A model generated the notes under the pieces. It ran no database searches. It was not told where the DNA came from and saw nothing but the letters and a program-made list of their open reading frames with translations. Made by a program: the position numbers and the translations under genes. A stretch of 36,963 nucleotides of DNA from Rhodopirellula sp. (lineage in GTDB: Bacteria > Planctomycetota > Planctomycetia > Pirellulales > Pirellulaceae), in NCBI GenBank assembly GCA_002690925.1, contig NZGD01000262.1, positions 1 to 36,963 on the forward strand, read 5' to 3'. This document shows positions 16,409-24,713 of this stretch, piece after piece; within the stretch, counting starts at the first letter, position 1, and each line of letters begins with the position of its first letter.

Positions 16409-18112
16409 ATGAACCGTTTGTTGGTAGTTTTCCTCACAATCGTTTTGACCAGCAGCTGCACTTTTAGTACGGCAGGTGAGCTGATGACCCCGGATGCCAT
16501 GTCTCGCTTGGGATTAGCCCAAGCTTGGGCACGGCCGGTTCACGTACCTGCTGGTGCACAGTCCATTCGCGATCAACAGCTTTTCGTTCATGAGAAAACG
16601 CCTCACGAATACGTCATCATCACCGCAGCCAAGGCCGCACCGCCCGCGACCGCTGGTACGACTGCAACTGACGATGCGGCCAAGCCGGCAGTTACGTCAG
16701 AGCCTGAAATAGTCACATTGGCTCGCATCCCCTTGGACCGCATTGGTATCGATGGCGCTCCCATAGGTCGAGCAGAAGCGGAGCGGTTGGCAAGTAATGA
16801 GATCCGGCGGCTGAAAAGACGAGGCGTCGATGCGGAAATGAAGATCATCACATCGCCACGCATCAACCTGTACACCATTGGCAGCGACGGACTCCTGGAA
16901 TGCCGCAATGCCGAGACAGGTGAACCCATCTGGATACAGAGAGTAGGCAAGCCGTCTCTTCCATTTTCTGACTTGGGTGTCAATGAAAAATACGTCACCG
17001 TTGTCAACGGAGGCAACCTGATCCAAGTTGATGCCGAAAACGGGGAGATCATAAGAGAAGTACGAACGCAAGGTGCTCCAGCATTTGGCGCGTTGAACTC
17101 GGGCGACTTTGCCGTTGTTCCATTGATTGGCGGTGGCGTTGAGGGATATTCCTTGTACGACCCCGAACGTGTCCCATTCCGCGAGCGTGTCTCCGGAACG
17201 ACGCTTGCGATGCCAACCAAGGCTCCTAACTCTTCTAAAACCGCTTGGGGAACGAGCAAGGGATTTGTGTATGTGATGGAACTGCAGGGCAAGCCGACAG
17301 TTCAGTTCCGCCTGAATACCGACGGCATTGTCAGCGGGCGCATTGCTGCGGCATCTGGTAACCGGTTTTTCTTTGGCTCAGAGACAGGGCAAGTCTACGG
17401 ACTGCGAGCAACACGAGTTGGTGAGGTCCTATGGTCCCAGCCATTCGCAGAACCCTTCTACAACCGACCGCTTGTATTCGAAGACCAAGTTCTGATTCGT
17501 TCCAGCTACGGGAACCTGTTTTCCCTAAGCGTCGAAAATGGACTACAGACATGGAACGGATCCGTGCCCAACATTGGTGAATTACTTGGCGTACTTGATA
17601 ACCGGATCTATTCAACCACCATGAGTGGAGGGCTTGTGGTGCTGGATGTAAAAACGGGAAAAAAGCTGGCAACATTCAACAACATTCGCCCAGAACACTT
17701 CATCGTCAACGACTTGACCGACCGGCTCTATCTGGTCAGCAACGATGGAGATGTTCAATGCATCCGATCCGAAGGGGCCAACCTTCCGACCCTTGTCTCT
17801 CATACCGAGCCGAAAAAGAGCACAATCACGGCTACCCCCGAGACAGATCCAACTCAAGCACCAGCCCAAACCGGTGGAAATGACCCCTTCGGTGCAGCAA
17901 AGAAAGATCCATTCGGCGGAGGCGGGGGCGGTAACGCCGATCCCTTCGGTGGAGGCGGAGGGGGCGGTAACGCTGATCCCTTCGGTGGAGGCGGAGGGGG
18001 CGGTAACGCTGATCCCTTCGGCGGAGGCGGAGGGGGCGGTAATGCTGATCCCTTCGGTGGGGGCGGGGCTGATGAGGGAATGGCCGACCCCTTTGGTGGT
18101 AGTCCCTTCTAG
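16409..18112 (+). CDS. Exported PQQ-like beta-propeller protein with Gly-rich DPFGG repeat tail
   Basis: The 567-residue protein has a signal sequence (NRLLVVFLTIVLTSSCTFSTAG), a long N-terminal region and a PQQ/WD-like beta-propeller (about 150-460). Typical blade signatures include GLLECRNAETGEPIWIQRV, LIQVDAENGEIIREV and LVVLDVKTGKKLATF. Such propellers often scaffold envelope complexes, as BamB does. The C terminus (about 490-567) is unusual: repeated DPFGGGGGGGNA units, encoded by nearly identical 36-bp DNA repeats. The ATG at 16409 is chosen over 16373 because AGGAAG lies nine bases before it and the signal begins there. The cysteine in TSSC lacks a proper lipobox, so it is probably not a lipoprotein. 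Function unknown; location envelope or outside. Confidence 0.85.
   Translation: MNRLLVVFLTIVLTSSCTFSTAGELMTPDAMSRLGLAQAWARPVHVPAGAQSIRDQQLFVHEKTPHEYVIITAAKAAPPATAGTTATDDAAKPAVTSEPEIVTLARIPLDRIGIDGAPIGRAEAERLASNEIRRLKRRGVDAEMKIITSPRINLYTIGSDGLLECRNAETGEPIWIQRVGKPSLPFSDLGVNEKYVTVVNGGNLIQVDAENGEIIREVRTQGAPAFGALNSGDFAVVPLIGGGVEGYSLYDPERVPFRERVSGTTLAMPTKAPNSSKTAWGTSKGFVYVMELQGKPTVQFRLNTDGIVSGRIAAASGNRFFFGSETGQVYGLRATRVGEVLWSQPFAEPFYNRPLVFEDQVLIRSSYGNLFSLSVENGLQTWNGSVPNIGELLGVLDNRIYSTTMSGGLVVLDVKTGKKLATFNNIRPEHFIVNDLTDRLYLVSNDGDVQCIRSEGANLPTLVSHTEPKKSTITATPETDPTQAPAQTGGNDPFGAAKKDPFGGGGGGNADPFGGGGGGGNADPFGGGGGGGNADPFGGGGGGGNADPFGGGGADEGMADPFGGSPF
17914..18105. repeat. Coding minisatellite (33-36 bp units) encoding DPFGGGGGGGNA
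   Basis: About four near-identical units of GATCCCTTCGGTGGAGGCGG plus a variable G-rich part lie inside the 3' end of the propeller gene, with shorter degenerate units on both sides. The unit number can change without breaking the frame because unit lengths are multiples of three. Confidence 0.85.
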
Positions 18113-18647
18113 TCAATCAAAGTTTTTCCAAGCGGAAACGCTCAGCGAAAAACGAGTTACACACGACGGCCGGAATTCCCAAACAAACTGGTCGAATTTC
18201 GCATTCGACGCATCATGATCTGGTGTACGGGCAGTTTCATGGACTGGTGAAAAGGTTCAGCAGCAACAAACACTGCCACTTCAGAAATCCAGGCTCACTA
18301 CAAAGGCAGCACTCAACCATCCTGCTCCGACACCCGAGTCAGAACTGCGATCCCGGTTTCTTTCCCTGCTCCACCTTGCGTCGGTGATAGATCAACAGAC
18401 CTGCGACTGCTGGTCATTCTGTCGCTGATACGCCCTGCGACAATGCCGGAAATACCGTGCGTAGAGTATCAGCAAAGCCGTCACGCACGTGTCAACCTTC
18501 GCGAATCAAAAAAGCTAGCGGTCTGCCACAGTCAATTGCATGCCAGTTGAAGCCATTTCGTGTAAAACATTTGAAACCACAGTAGTACATCCTCTGTACC
18601 CAAAACGTTTTCCCAGGTCCAAAACCCAACCTGTCGCGACAGAATTG
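18113..18647. other. Gap between the propeller gene and the PhyH gene
   Basis: I see no convincing gene. A small AGCG-GAAA-CGCT hairpin follows the propeller gene at about 18134-18145. On the minus strand a very short frame near 18350-18430 ends in a hydrophobic stretch and Arg/Lys residues, but it is interrupted by stops. The PhyH frame stays open upstream to an ATG at 18540, within this gap. Confidence 0.5.
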
Positions 18648-19412
18648 ATGAGCCACAGTGCCCCCACCTCGCTACGCGCCACTTACCTGGAAGACGGATA
18701 CGCTCAGCTCAACGCATTTCTTGACACGTCCGCAGTCAAAGAGCTCGATGGAAAACTGAAGGATTTCATCAACACGAAAGTTCCAACACTGTCGTCAGAA
18801 CAAGTGTTTTACGAAAACAAAATTGATCACATTACTCTCAAGCAAATCCAACATCTCGAATTGCACGATAACTGGTTTCATTCGTTATTCACAGACAGTC
18901 CCTTCCGCAGACTTGCAGAAGCCCTGCTGGGTGGTGAATGTGTTCCAATGAATATGCAGTACTTCAACAAATCACCCGGAGCCAACAAGCCAACCCCGCC
19001 TCACCAAGACGGTTACTATTTCATGATTACACCATGTGAGGCGGTCACCATGTGGTTAGCGTTGGACGAGGTTGACGATGAGAACGGCTGCATCCGCTAT
19101 TTACCAAAGTCCCACCGCGAAGGTCTGCTGCCACATTCCCGAACAAACACACTTGGCTTCAGCCAGGGAATCGAGAATTACTTCCAAAAACACGATTCCA
19201 ATCGTGAAATTGCCATCCATGCCTCCCCCGGTGACCTGCTGGCTCATCATGCCTTGACGGTCCATCGCGCAGACGCCAACACTTCTGCAACACGCCAGCG
19301 TCGAGCCATAGGTTTCATTTACTATTCCGCTCAGGCAAAACAGGATGTCGTTGCACACCAGGCCTACCAAACAGAACTAAAGCAGGAACTGACAGACTCG
19401 GATAAAATATAG
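18648..19412 (+). CDS. Phytanoyl-CoA dioxygenase (PhyH) family Fe(II)/2-oxoglutarate oxygenase
   Basis: This 254-residue protein is a PhyH-type jelly-roll oxygenase. The iron ligands appear as PPHQDGYY (His119 and Asp121) and the distal histidine in GDLLAHHALTVHRAD (about His206). The arginine pair in RRAIGFIYYS is where 2-oxoglutarate is bound in the family. The segment AVTMWLALDEVDDENGCIRYLPKSH is highly characteristic. I prefer the ATG at 18648; the ATG at 18540 would add 36 residues without homology-like character. The substrate is unknown; planctomycete members are often found among carbohydrate and sulfatase genes. It reads in the same direction as the sialidase-like gene, whose preferred start is 120 bp away. 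Confidence 0.88.
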   Translation: MSHSAPTSLRATYLEDGYAQLNAFLDTSAVKELDGKLKDFINTKVPTLSSEQVFYENKIDHITLKQIQHLELHDNWFHSLFTDSPFRRLAEALLGGECVPMNMQYFNKSPGANKPTPPHQDGYYFMITPCEAVTMWLALDEVDDENGCIRYLPKSHREGLLPHSRTNTLGFSQGIENYFQKHDSNREIAIHASPGDLLAHHALTVHRADANTSATRQRRAIGFIYYSAQAKQDVVAHQAYQTELKQELTDSDKI

Positions 19413-19532
19413 GGGATCGCGTTGACGGCCCTGACAAATCAATTTCCAAAGCATGAGCATTCATTAATGCCTCAAACTTTCGCCACCACCAATCCTTCAA
19501 CTCCACCAATCCTCGAACCATTACTCACCTCG

Positions 19533-20678
19533 ATGTCCAAACTCTACCTGATCGCTACCGTCCTGCTGCTGGCAACGCCAGCCACCGCAAAGCACCCCCT
19601 CGTCGAGGGCACACTCGACTCGCACTTGGGAAAACCCACGATGGAAATGCACCAGGTATTTTCAGGGCAGCGTTTTCCAAATGTTGTGGTCACCATGGAC
19701 GGCACCGTGCTGACAACATGGGGCAACAAAAACGTGCAGGCACGCCGAAGTGAAGATGGTGGCAAAACATGGCAGGCTCCAATCACCATTGCCGACCCAG
19801 GTTTTCAAGGGGGTGGCACGACCGTGGATGAAAGCACCGGAGACATTCTGGCCTTTGTGGAAGGGCAGCATCCCCCTGCAAAAATCTCACTTTTCCGCAG
19901 CACAGATGATGGCAAGACTTGGCAGGAAGAACGGGCTCAGATTGCACCGGACAAAGCGGGCAACTTACCTTCGATGCATATGAATGAGCATGGAATCACG
20001 CTGCGACACGGCAAATACAAAGGACGTCTGATTCGACCTGCGCGTTGGTATGCAGGAAAAAACGAACGTGCACGTTGGCCCGATCACTACACCAATGCAA
20101 TCTACAGTGATGACGGTGGAAAGACATGGCAAACCAGCGAACCTTTTCCAGAGAATGGAACGGGCGAGGCAACTCTCGCCGAACTTTCGGATGGCCGGAT
20201 CTACTACAACTCGCGAGTGCACTGGCAGGACCGACCCAACAACACACGCCGCCGCGCCGCCATCAGTGATGATGGTGGCCAAACATGGAAAGACTGGACG
20301 CTTGTTGAAGTCCTGCCAGACGGACATCAACACCGATCTTATGGCTGTATGGGTGGCCTCGCACGCTTGCCTGTGGCCGATCGGAACATTTTGATTTTCA
20401 GCAACATTGACACCCCAAAACCCACACGCGAACGTGCTACGGTTTGGGCGAGTTTTGATGGTGGAAAAACATGGCCGGTCAAACGATTAGTTTATGACGG
20501 CCCCAGCGGTTACTCGTCATTGGCCGCAGGCCGCCCTGGGACTCCAAGCGAAGGGCTGATCTTCCTGCATTTTGAGGGCGGCCCGAAAGGCGGCTCTCAA
20601 GTCGCCAGATTTAACCTGAAATGGCTATTACAAGGCGAGGCTACTGGCGATGGGAAAATCCCCGGTGACCTGAAATGA
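19533..20678 (+). CDS. Exported sialidase-like (BNR/Asp-box) glycoside hydrolase-type protein
   Basis: The ATG at 19533 starts a clear signal peptide (SKLYLIATVLLLATPATAK), so I prefer it to the longer frame from 19422; the product is 381 residues. Five Asp-box motifs (S-x-D-x-G-x-T-W) are visible: SEDGGKTW, STDDGKTW, SDDGGKTW, SDDGGQTW and SFDGGKTW. They mark a six-bladed sialidase-type propeller. An arginine (RFPNVVV region, and RPARWY later) and glutamate (GTGEATLAEL) are in places where sialidase catalytic residues occur, but I cannot confirm the full triad. The likely role is hydrolysis or recognition of glycans outside the cytoplasm. The stop overlaps the sulfatase start (ATGA), so the two are coupled. 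Confidence 0.88.
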   Translation: MSKLYLIATVLLLATPATAKHPLVEGTLDSHLGKPTMEMHQVFSGQRFPNVVVTMDGTVLTTWGNKNVQARRSEDGGKTWQAPITIADPGFQGGGTTVDESTGDILAFVEGQHPPAKISLFRSTDDGKTWQEERAQIAPDKAGNLPSMHMNEHGITLRHGKYKGRLIRPARWYAGKNERARWPDHYTNAIYSDDGGKTWQTSEPFPENGTGEATLAELSDGRIYYNSRVHWQDRPNNTRRRAAISDDGGQTWKDWTLVEVLPDGHQHRSYGCMGGLARLPVADRNILIFSNIDTPKPTRERATVWASFDGGKTWPVKRLVYDGPSGYSSLAAGRPGTPSEGLIFLHFEGGPKGGSQVARFNLKWLLQGEATGDGKIPGDLK

Positions 20679-22288
20679 CCGCCATGTTTCCATCTTTGCA
20701 TCCGCACCTCGGACTCCGAGCGTGCCTGCTTTTAGCGTTCGGTGTTCCATGGAATGCGGAAGCGAAGAAATGCCATGCAGCCACCACAGAACAAACCGCA
20801 AACACCGTCACTGCATCCTCCGAAGATGCATCACAGCCAACTTCAAATGTGTTGTTTCTTGCGGTTGATGACATGAAGGATTGGGTCGGATGCCTGGGAG
20901 GTTACGAGGGACAGGTACTGACACCAAACATCGATCGACTCGCCAAACACGGAACCCTGTTTCGTAACGCACACTGCCCTTCACCGAAATGCGCACCGTC
21001 AAGAGCCGCCATCCTGACAGGCCTGCGTCCGTCAACCACCGGACTGTATGATAATGGCCACTGGTTACTCCCAAATTACCCTGAGGTCGTAACCTTACCT
21101 GGTCATTTTCGAACCGCTGGCTACGAAGTCGCTGGCGCCGGAAAAATATTCCATCACACTGCCGGGAATCATCCCCCCAATCAGTGGGACGATTTTCAAC
21201 CCATCCTTTTTCGCAATGATCCGTGGTTCAGAGGATCGAAAAAGAATTACCCTTGGTCAAAATCTGGCCCCCAGCCCGATGGCTTTCCACTGAGTCAAGT
21301 GATCGGCCTTGGGCATGAAAACGACTGGGGTTCTCTGAATATCGAAGCGGCTGAATACGACGATGCTCGCTCGACACAATATGCAACTGACTTCCTGCAA
21401 GCCGAGCAAGATCAGCCATTTTTTCTCGCTTGTGGCCTGTTCCGCCCGCATTTGCCTTGGTACGTACCCCAAGAATTTTTCGATCTCTATCCGCTCAATG
21501 AAATTCAATTGCCACCAACACTCGCGGATGACTTGGAAGATCTGCCAGCGGAGGCCTTGAGGCTTGCCAGAGATCGTCGAGATGACTGGCAAGCAATCAA
21601 GAGCCAAAAAAAATGGAAACAGGCCATCCAAGCCTACCTGGCAAGTATCAGCTATGCCGACAGACAATTGGGACGTGTTCTTTCAGCACTCAAGGCCAGC
21701 CCTTACGCCGCGAATACAATCGTCATACTGTGGTCGGACCACGGCTGGCACCTCGGTTCCAAAGGTCACTGGCACAAATCCACCCTTTGGGAAGAGGCGA
21801 CGCGCGTACCTCTGATCATTGACGCGCCGGGTATGAAACCAGGCGTATGTGATGCTCCTGTCAGCTTGATTAGCATCTTTCCGACGCTGCTCGATTTATG
21901 TGGACAACCAATCCCTGCGCAATTGGAGGGGCCGACTCTGGTCCCACTTCTCAAAGATCCCCAAACCCCTTGGTCGGAACCCGCCGTCATTGAGTTTCGA
22001 CGTGGTAATGCAGCCGTGCGTGATGCCCGCTATCGCTTCATTCGCTATTCAGATGGCAGCGAGGAACTTTACGATCATACGACCGACCCTGCTGAGTGGC
22101 ACAACCTGGCTGATCGCGCCGAAGCACAGCCGACCAAAAAACGATTATCAAGATGGCTTCCCAAAAAATGGGCCGATGCAGCCGCAACAAAATCACAGTT
22201 CGATTTTGATCCTGAAACCTTTCAGTGGACAAACCGAATCACCGGGACAGTCACTTCTGGCACCGACACACCTGAAACCAATCCCTGA
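20675..22288 (+). CDS. Exported sulfatase (iduronate-2-sulfatase-like, type I FGly)
   Basis: This is an arylsulfatase-superfamily enzyme hydrolysing sulfate esters, probably on polysaccharides. The formylglycine signature CAPSR is at residues 106-110 with Cys106 as the residue to be modified. VDDMKDW (64-70) supplies the metal-binding aspartates, and DHGWHLGSKGHWHKSTLWEE carries the second metal and sulfate site. The arrangement resembles iduronate-2-sulfatase-type enzymes. A signal sequence covers about 10-30. The length of 537 residues is in range. It needs a formylglycine-generating enzyme or anSME encoded elsewhere. It starts four bases inside the sialidase gene, indicating joint action on a sulfated glycan. 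Confidence 0.94.
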   Translation: MTAMFPSLHPHLGLRACLLLAFGVPWNAEAKKCHAATTEQTANTVTASSEDASQPTSNVLFLAVDDMKDWVGCLGGYEGQVLTPNIDRLAKHGTLFRNAHCPSPKCAPSRAAILTGLRPSTTGLYDNGHWLLPNYPEVVTLPGHFRTAGYEVAGAGKIFHHTAGNHPPNQWDDFQPILFRNDPWFRGSKKNYPWSKSGPQPDGFPLSQVIGLGHENDWGSLNIEAAEYDDARSTQYATDFLQAEQDQPFFLACGLFRPHLPWYVPQEFFDLYPLNEIQLPPTLADDLEDLPAEALRLARDRRDDWQAIKSQKKWKQAIQAYLASISYADRQLGRVLSALKASPYAANTIVILWSDHGWHLGSKGHWHKSTLWEEATRVPLIIDAPGMKPGVCDAPVSLISIFPTLLDLCGQPIPAQLEGPTLVPLLKDPQTPWSEPAVIEFRRGNAAVRDARYRFIRYSDGSEELYDHTTDPAEWHNLADRAEAQPTKKRLSRWLPKKWADAAATKSQFDFDPETFQWTNRITGTVTSGTDTPETNP

Positions 22289-22374
22289 ATGTTTCACTCA
22301 GATGATCAACGGTAACGATAGCCTTAACCCCGACTGAAATCAGCAATGCCCAGTGTGATCAACGGAGAAAATCA

Positions 22375-22719
22375 ATGAACGAGTCATTACCACGCACAAT
22401 CACCCAGTCGATGCAGTTCAAAAATGGCTGCGCTACGGGGATGAGTCACCGCTGGAAAAATGGCCAGTACTGTTCGATCATGACCGCAACAGGAATCGTA
22501 GGTTGTGGGATTTACGATCTTGCAACGGCGGGCGAATTCGGCCAAGCCATCGCAATCGCCAAAGGCACACCGCAGCATCCTCTCGTCGATCCTGATGATC
22601 TCCTGGAAGCCTCGATCATCGCGGCAACTCCTCAAGCCTTGGCATTGGGTATTGAGCCCGGCATGTCAGGGAGGGCAGCTGTTGAACTGATGCTGGCAGC
22701 AGACTCAGCCCAATCCTGA
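22375..22719 (+). CDS. DUF1805 (YunC-like) family protein
   Basis: This small 114-residue protein matches my memory of the DUF1805 pattern: an N-terminal beta strand region with CSIMTATGIVGCGIYDLATA around 33-52 and a C-terminal helix with GIEPGMSGRAAVELML. The function is unknown. The ATG at 22375 is preceded by GGAGAA at good spacing. It follows the sulfatase by 86 bp in the same direction and could be the last gene of that unit. Confidence 0.75.
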   Translation: MNESLPRTITQSMQFKNGCATGMSHRWKNGQYCSIMTATGIVGCGIYDLATAGEFGQAIAIAKGTPQHPLVDPDDLLEASIIAATPQALALGIEPGMSGRAAVELMLAADSAQS

Positions 22720-22793
22720 GCAACGTACTGCAGCAATGCAACAGAACCGAGCTGCTGGGATCCGAGCGGAGCGAAACTTGGCTTCGCATTCTT

Positions 22794-22814
22794 GGCTTCG
22801 AAAGTCGTGAAGCC
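22794..22814. other. Hairpin between convergent DUF1805 and propeller genes
   Basis: GGCTTC (22794-22799) pairs with GAAGCC (22809-22814) across a nine-base loop. No T-run follows on either strand. It is the third U-less hairpin at a convergent junction in this window. Confidence 0.4.
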
Positions 22815-22847
22815 GTGGCTGCTTACCCACTCGCCCAGTTCACAACC

Positions 22848-24713
22848 TTACGGCTCTGTCCCTGAAACGGGTAATTGATAAGCCACGGCCTCGGATGAAT
22901 TCCGTAGATATAGCCGATCGCCGACCACCACGGGATGATTCCATGTGCGTCCATCCAAAGCATCCATTTTGAACAATTCAGTTCTGGCTTCGGGGGTAGC
23001 TTCGAGAAGTACCAACTGCCCTTTCTCTGCCGCAACCAGCAGTAAGCCGGAATCCTCCAGCAGCAATACCTGCCCCTTGCCATAGCGGCCTCCTTTCCAC
23101 TGTCGCTCACCTGTCTCGAGGTCAATGCAGGTGAAGATTCCGCTATCGAATCCATATAGATTCCCTTGGAAGACAACAAAATCGTTGAAATCCGGCTTGA
23201 ATTGCAACGTTGTCCACAACTCCGTTGCGGACCACCCCCCCTTATCATCGTCGTCATCGAGTTGGATTAAGCGGGTTCCCGTTCCCATCCCCGACGGCAA
23301 CAAAATTTTATTACCGCCAATCACCTGAGGCTGCAAAGAGCGGTAACCTCCCGACTTCCACTTATAATCGAACAGAAGCCTGCCGGAATCGACTTCATGA
23401 GCACTCAGACCATTCCCAGTCAGCATTAGCAACCTCACCTGCCCAGCAAGCGTCGCCAGTTGGGCCGAGGCATAGGAATTTCGGCCAGCATCCACGGCCC
23501 ACACGAGTTCGCCGTCCGCCGCATTGAACGCCAGCAAACCTTTACCGTTACCGCCACCTGCGTACACAATCACAAGCCCGTCAACGACGAGTGGTGAAGA
23601 ACAAAAGCCCCACATCGGTGGTGAACACTCGGCAACTTCGCGAAGATCTTTTTTCCACATCAGCTCACCGCTAACTGGATCCACGCGAGACAACCAGCCC
23701 TGCGCCCCCAAACTGAAAACGCCACCTTCGGCCAGCGTTGGCGTGCCTCGCGGTCCCGGACCACCCAAGGGGTCGTCGAACCTCGACTCAATACCCTGCG
23801 TCCAAATTTTTCTTCCCGTCACAGCGTCATAGCAGGAAATCAACTCACGATCAGATACCTGCTCCTGGGTGTAAAGCAAATTGCCAGCAACGGCAAAGGA
23901 TGACCAACCTGGCCCCACGGGAACTCGCCACTGCTCCTTGGGTGGTCGCGATTCCCAGTCACTGGTGAACACAGTGCCGCGTTGCCGCGAGTCTCGCTGT
24001 TGACCGCGAAAGCCAGACCACTCAGGATTCGCCAGCCAACCCTGAATCTCAGTTGTCGAATACTTTGCAGATGTTTCAGATGGCGGTTGATCCTGACTCG
24101 CCAGCAGACGATCTTCGGCATCGGGCGCCCATCGCCAGTGCAGATCAAAAGCAAAGTCACCCCACATACCCTCTGCTCGAAGCAGATCGGTGTACCCGAA
24201 GCCGATGAATGCCCCCAACAATGCAATCCCTGTTCTGGCTGGTGAATGGACTCTGGATAAAACGATTGTCCCCATCGCAAAGGCTCCGACACCCAGCGGG
24301 ATGGTGAGCACGAGTACAGCCGGCCCAAGCATCGTGGGATGGAGCAGCACCGCAGCGAGCCCGAACGTCACTGCAAGGCCAATCAGCCCGAGAAGCCGCT
24401 CCTGCCAACGTGCTCGACTGGCAAACAACCACCACCCCAACACTGTAAGGGATCCCAGCAGAGGCCCAAAAGCGGCACTCATCCAAATTTGCGATGGCCC
24501 ATTTTCGATCATCGACGGCAACATTTTTGCCACGACCATGGCTGCCAAGAAAACAACTGCAGGCCAGATACGAAGATTCGAATATTTCGAAATTGCAGTG
24601 TTGACGACACCTGAGCTTGGCTGTTGCTGAAAAGTACTTTCGGACCCCGCCGCAGAATGTTGGAACTGGGCATCACCTGCCGCAGGCGAAACATCAGATT
24701 CTTTCTTACTCAT
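22848..24713 (-). CDS. Membrane protein with C-terminal PQQ-like beta-propeller
   Basis: The first 45 residues are polar. Then come about five membrane helices (roughly 47-70, 76-99, 105-122, 125-148 and 155-175). The rest (about 210-615) is a PQQ-type beta-propeller with blades such as LISCYDAVTGRKIWTQGI, LLAFNAADGELVWAVDAG and FTCIDLETGERQWKGGRYG. The propeller would face the periplasm. Family members with a separate membrane domain are common in planctomycetes, and no quinone-dependent dehydrogenase catalytic residues could be recognised, so a scaffold or binding role is likelier than catalysis. A run of five aspartates and Lys lies inside one blade. It is a single gene with a long gap upstream. 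Confidence 0.85.
   Translation of the reverse strand: MSKKESDVSPAAGDAQFQHSAAGSESTFQQQPSSGVVNTAISKYSNLRIWPAVVFLAAMVVAKMLPSMIENGPSQIWMSAAFGPLLGSLTVLGWWLFASRARWQERLLGLIGLAVTFGLAAVLLHPTMLGPAVLVLTIPLGVGAFAMGTIVLSRVHSPARTGIALLGAFIGFGYTDLLRAEGMWGDFAFDLHWRWAPDAEDRLLASQDQPPSETSAKYSTTEIQGWLANPEWSGFRGQQRDSRQRGTVFTSDWESRPPKEQWRVPVGPGWSSFAVAGNLLYTQEQVSDRELISCYDAVTGRKIWTQGIESRFDDPLGGPGPRGTPTLAEGGVFSLGAQGWLSRVDPVSGELMWKKDLREVAECSPPMWGFCSSPLVVDGLVIVYAGGGNGKGLLAFNAADGELVWAVDAGRNSYASAQLATLAGQVRLLMLTGNGLSAHEVDSGRLLFDYKWKSGGYRSLQPQVIGGNKILLPSGMGTGTRLIQLDDDDDKGGWSATELWTTLQFKPDFNDFVVFQGNLYGFDSGIFTCIDLETGERQWKGGRYGKGQVLLLEDSGLLLVAAEKGQLVLLEATPEARTELFKMDALDGRTWNHPVVVGDRLYLRNSSEAVAYQLPVSGTEP

Noticed and set aside
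17832..18116. Minus-strand frame with repeated RPLRLHRRD units
   Set aside because: It is the antisense reading of the DPFGG coding repeat.
18350..18470. Minus-strand hydrophobic stretch followed by basic residues, like a PEP-CTERM or membrane tail
   Set aside because: The frame is interrupted by a stop just before it and the PEP motif is absent.
23220..23280. Run of five Asp followed by Lys in the membrane propeller protein, like a protease site
   Set aside because: A simple acidic loop is a sufficient explanation.
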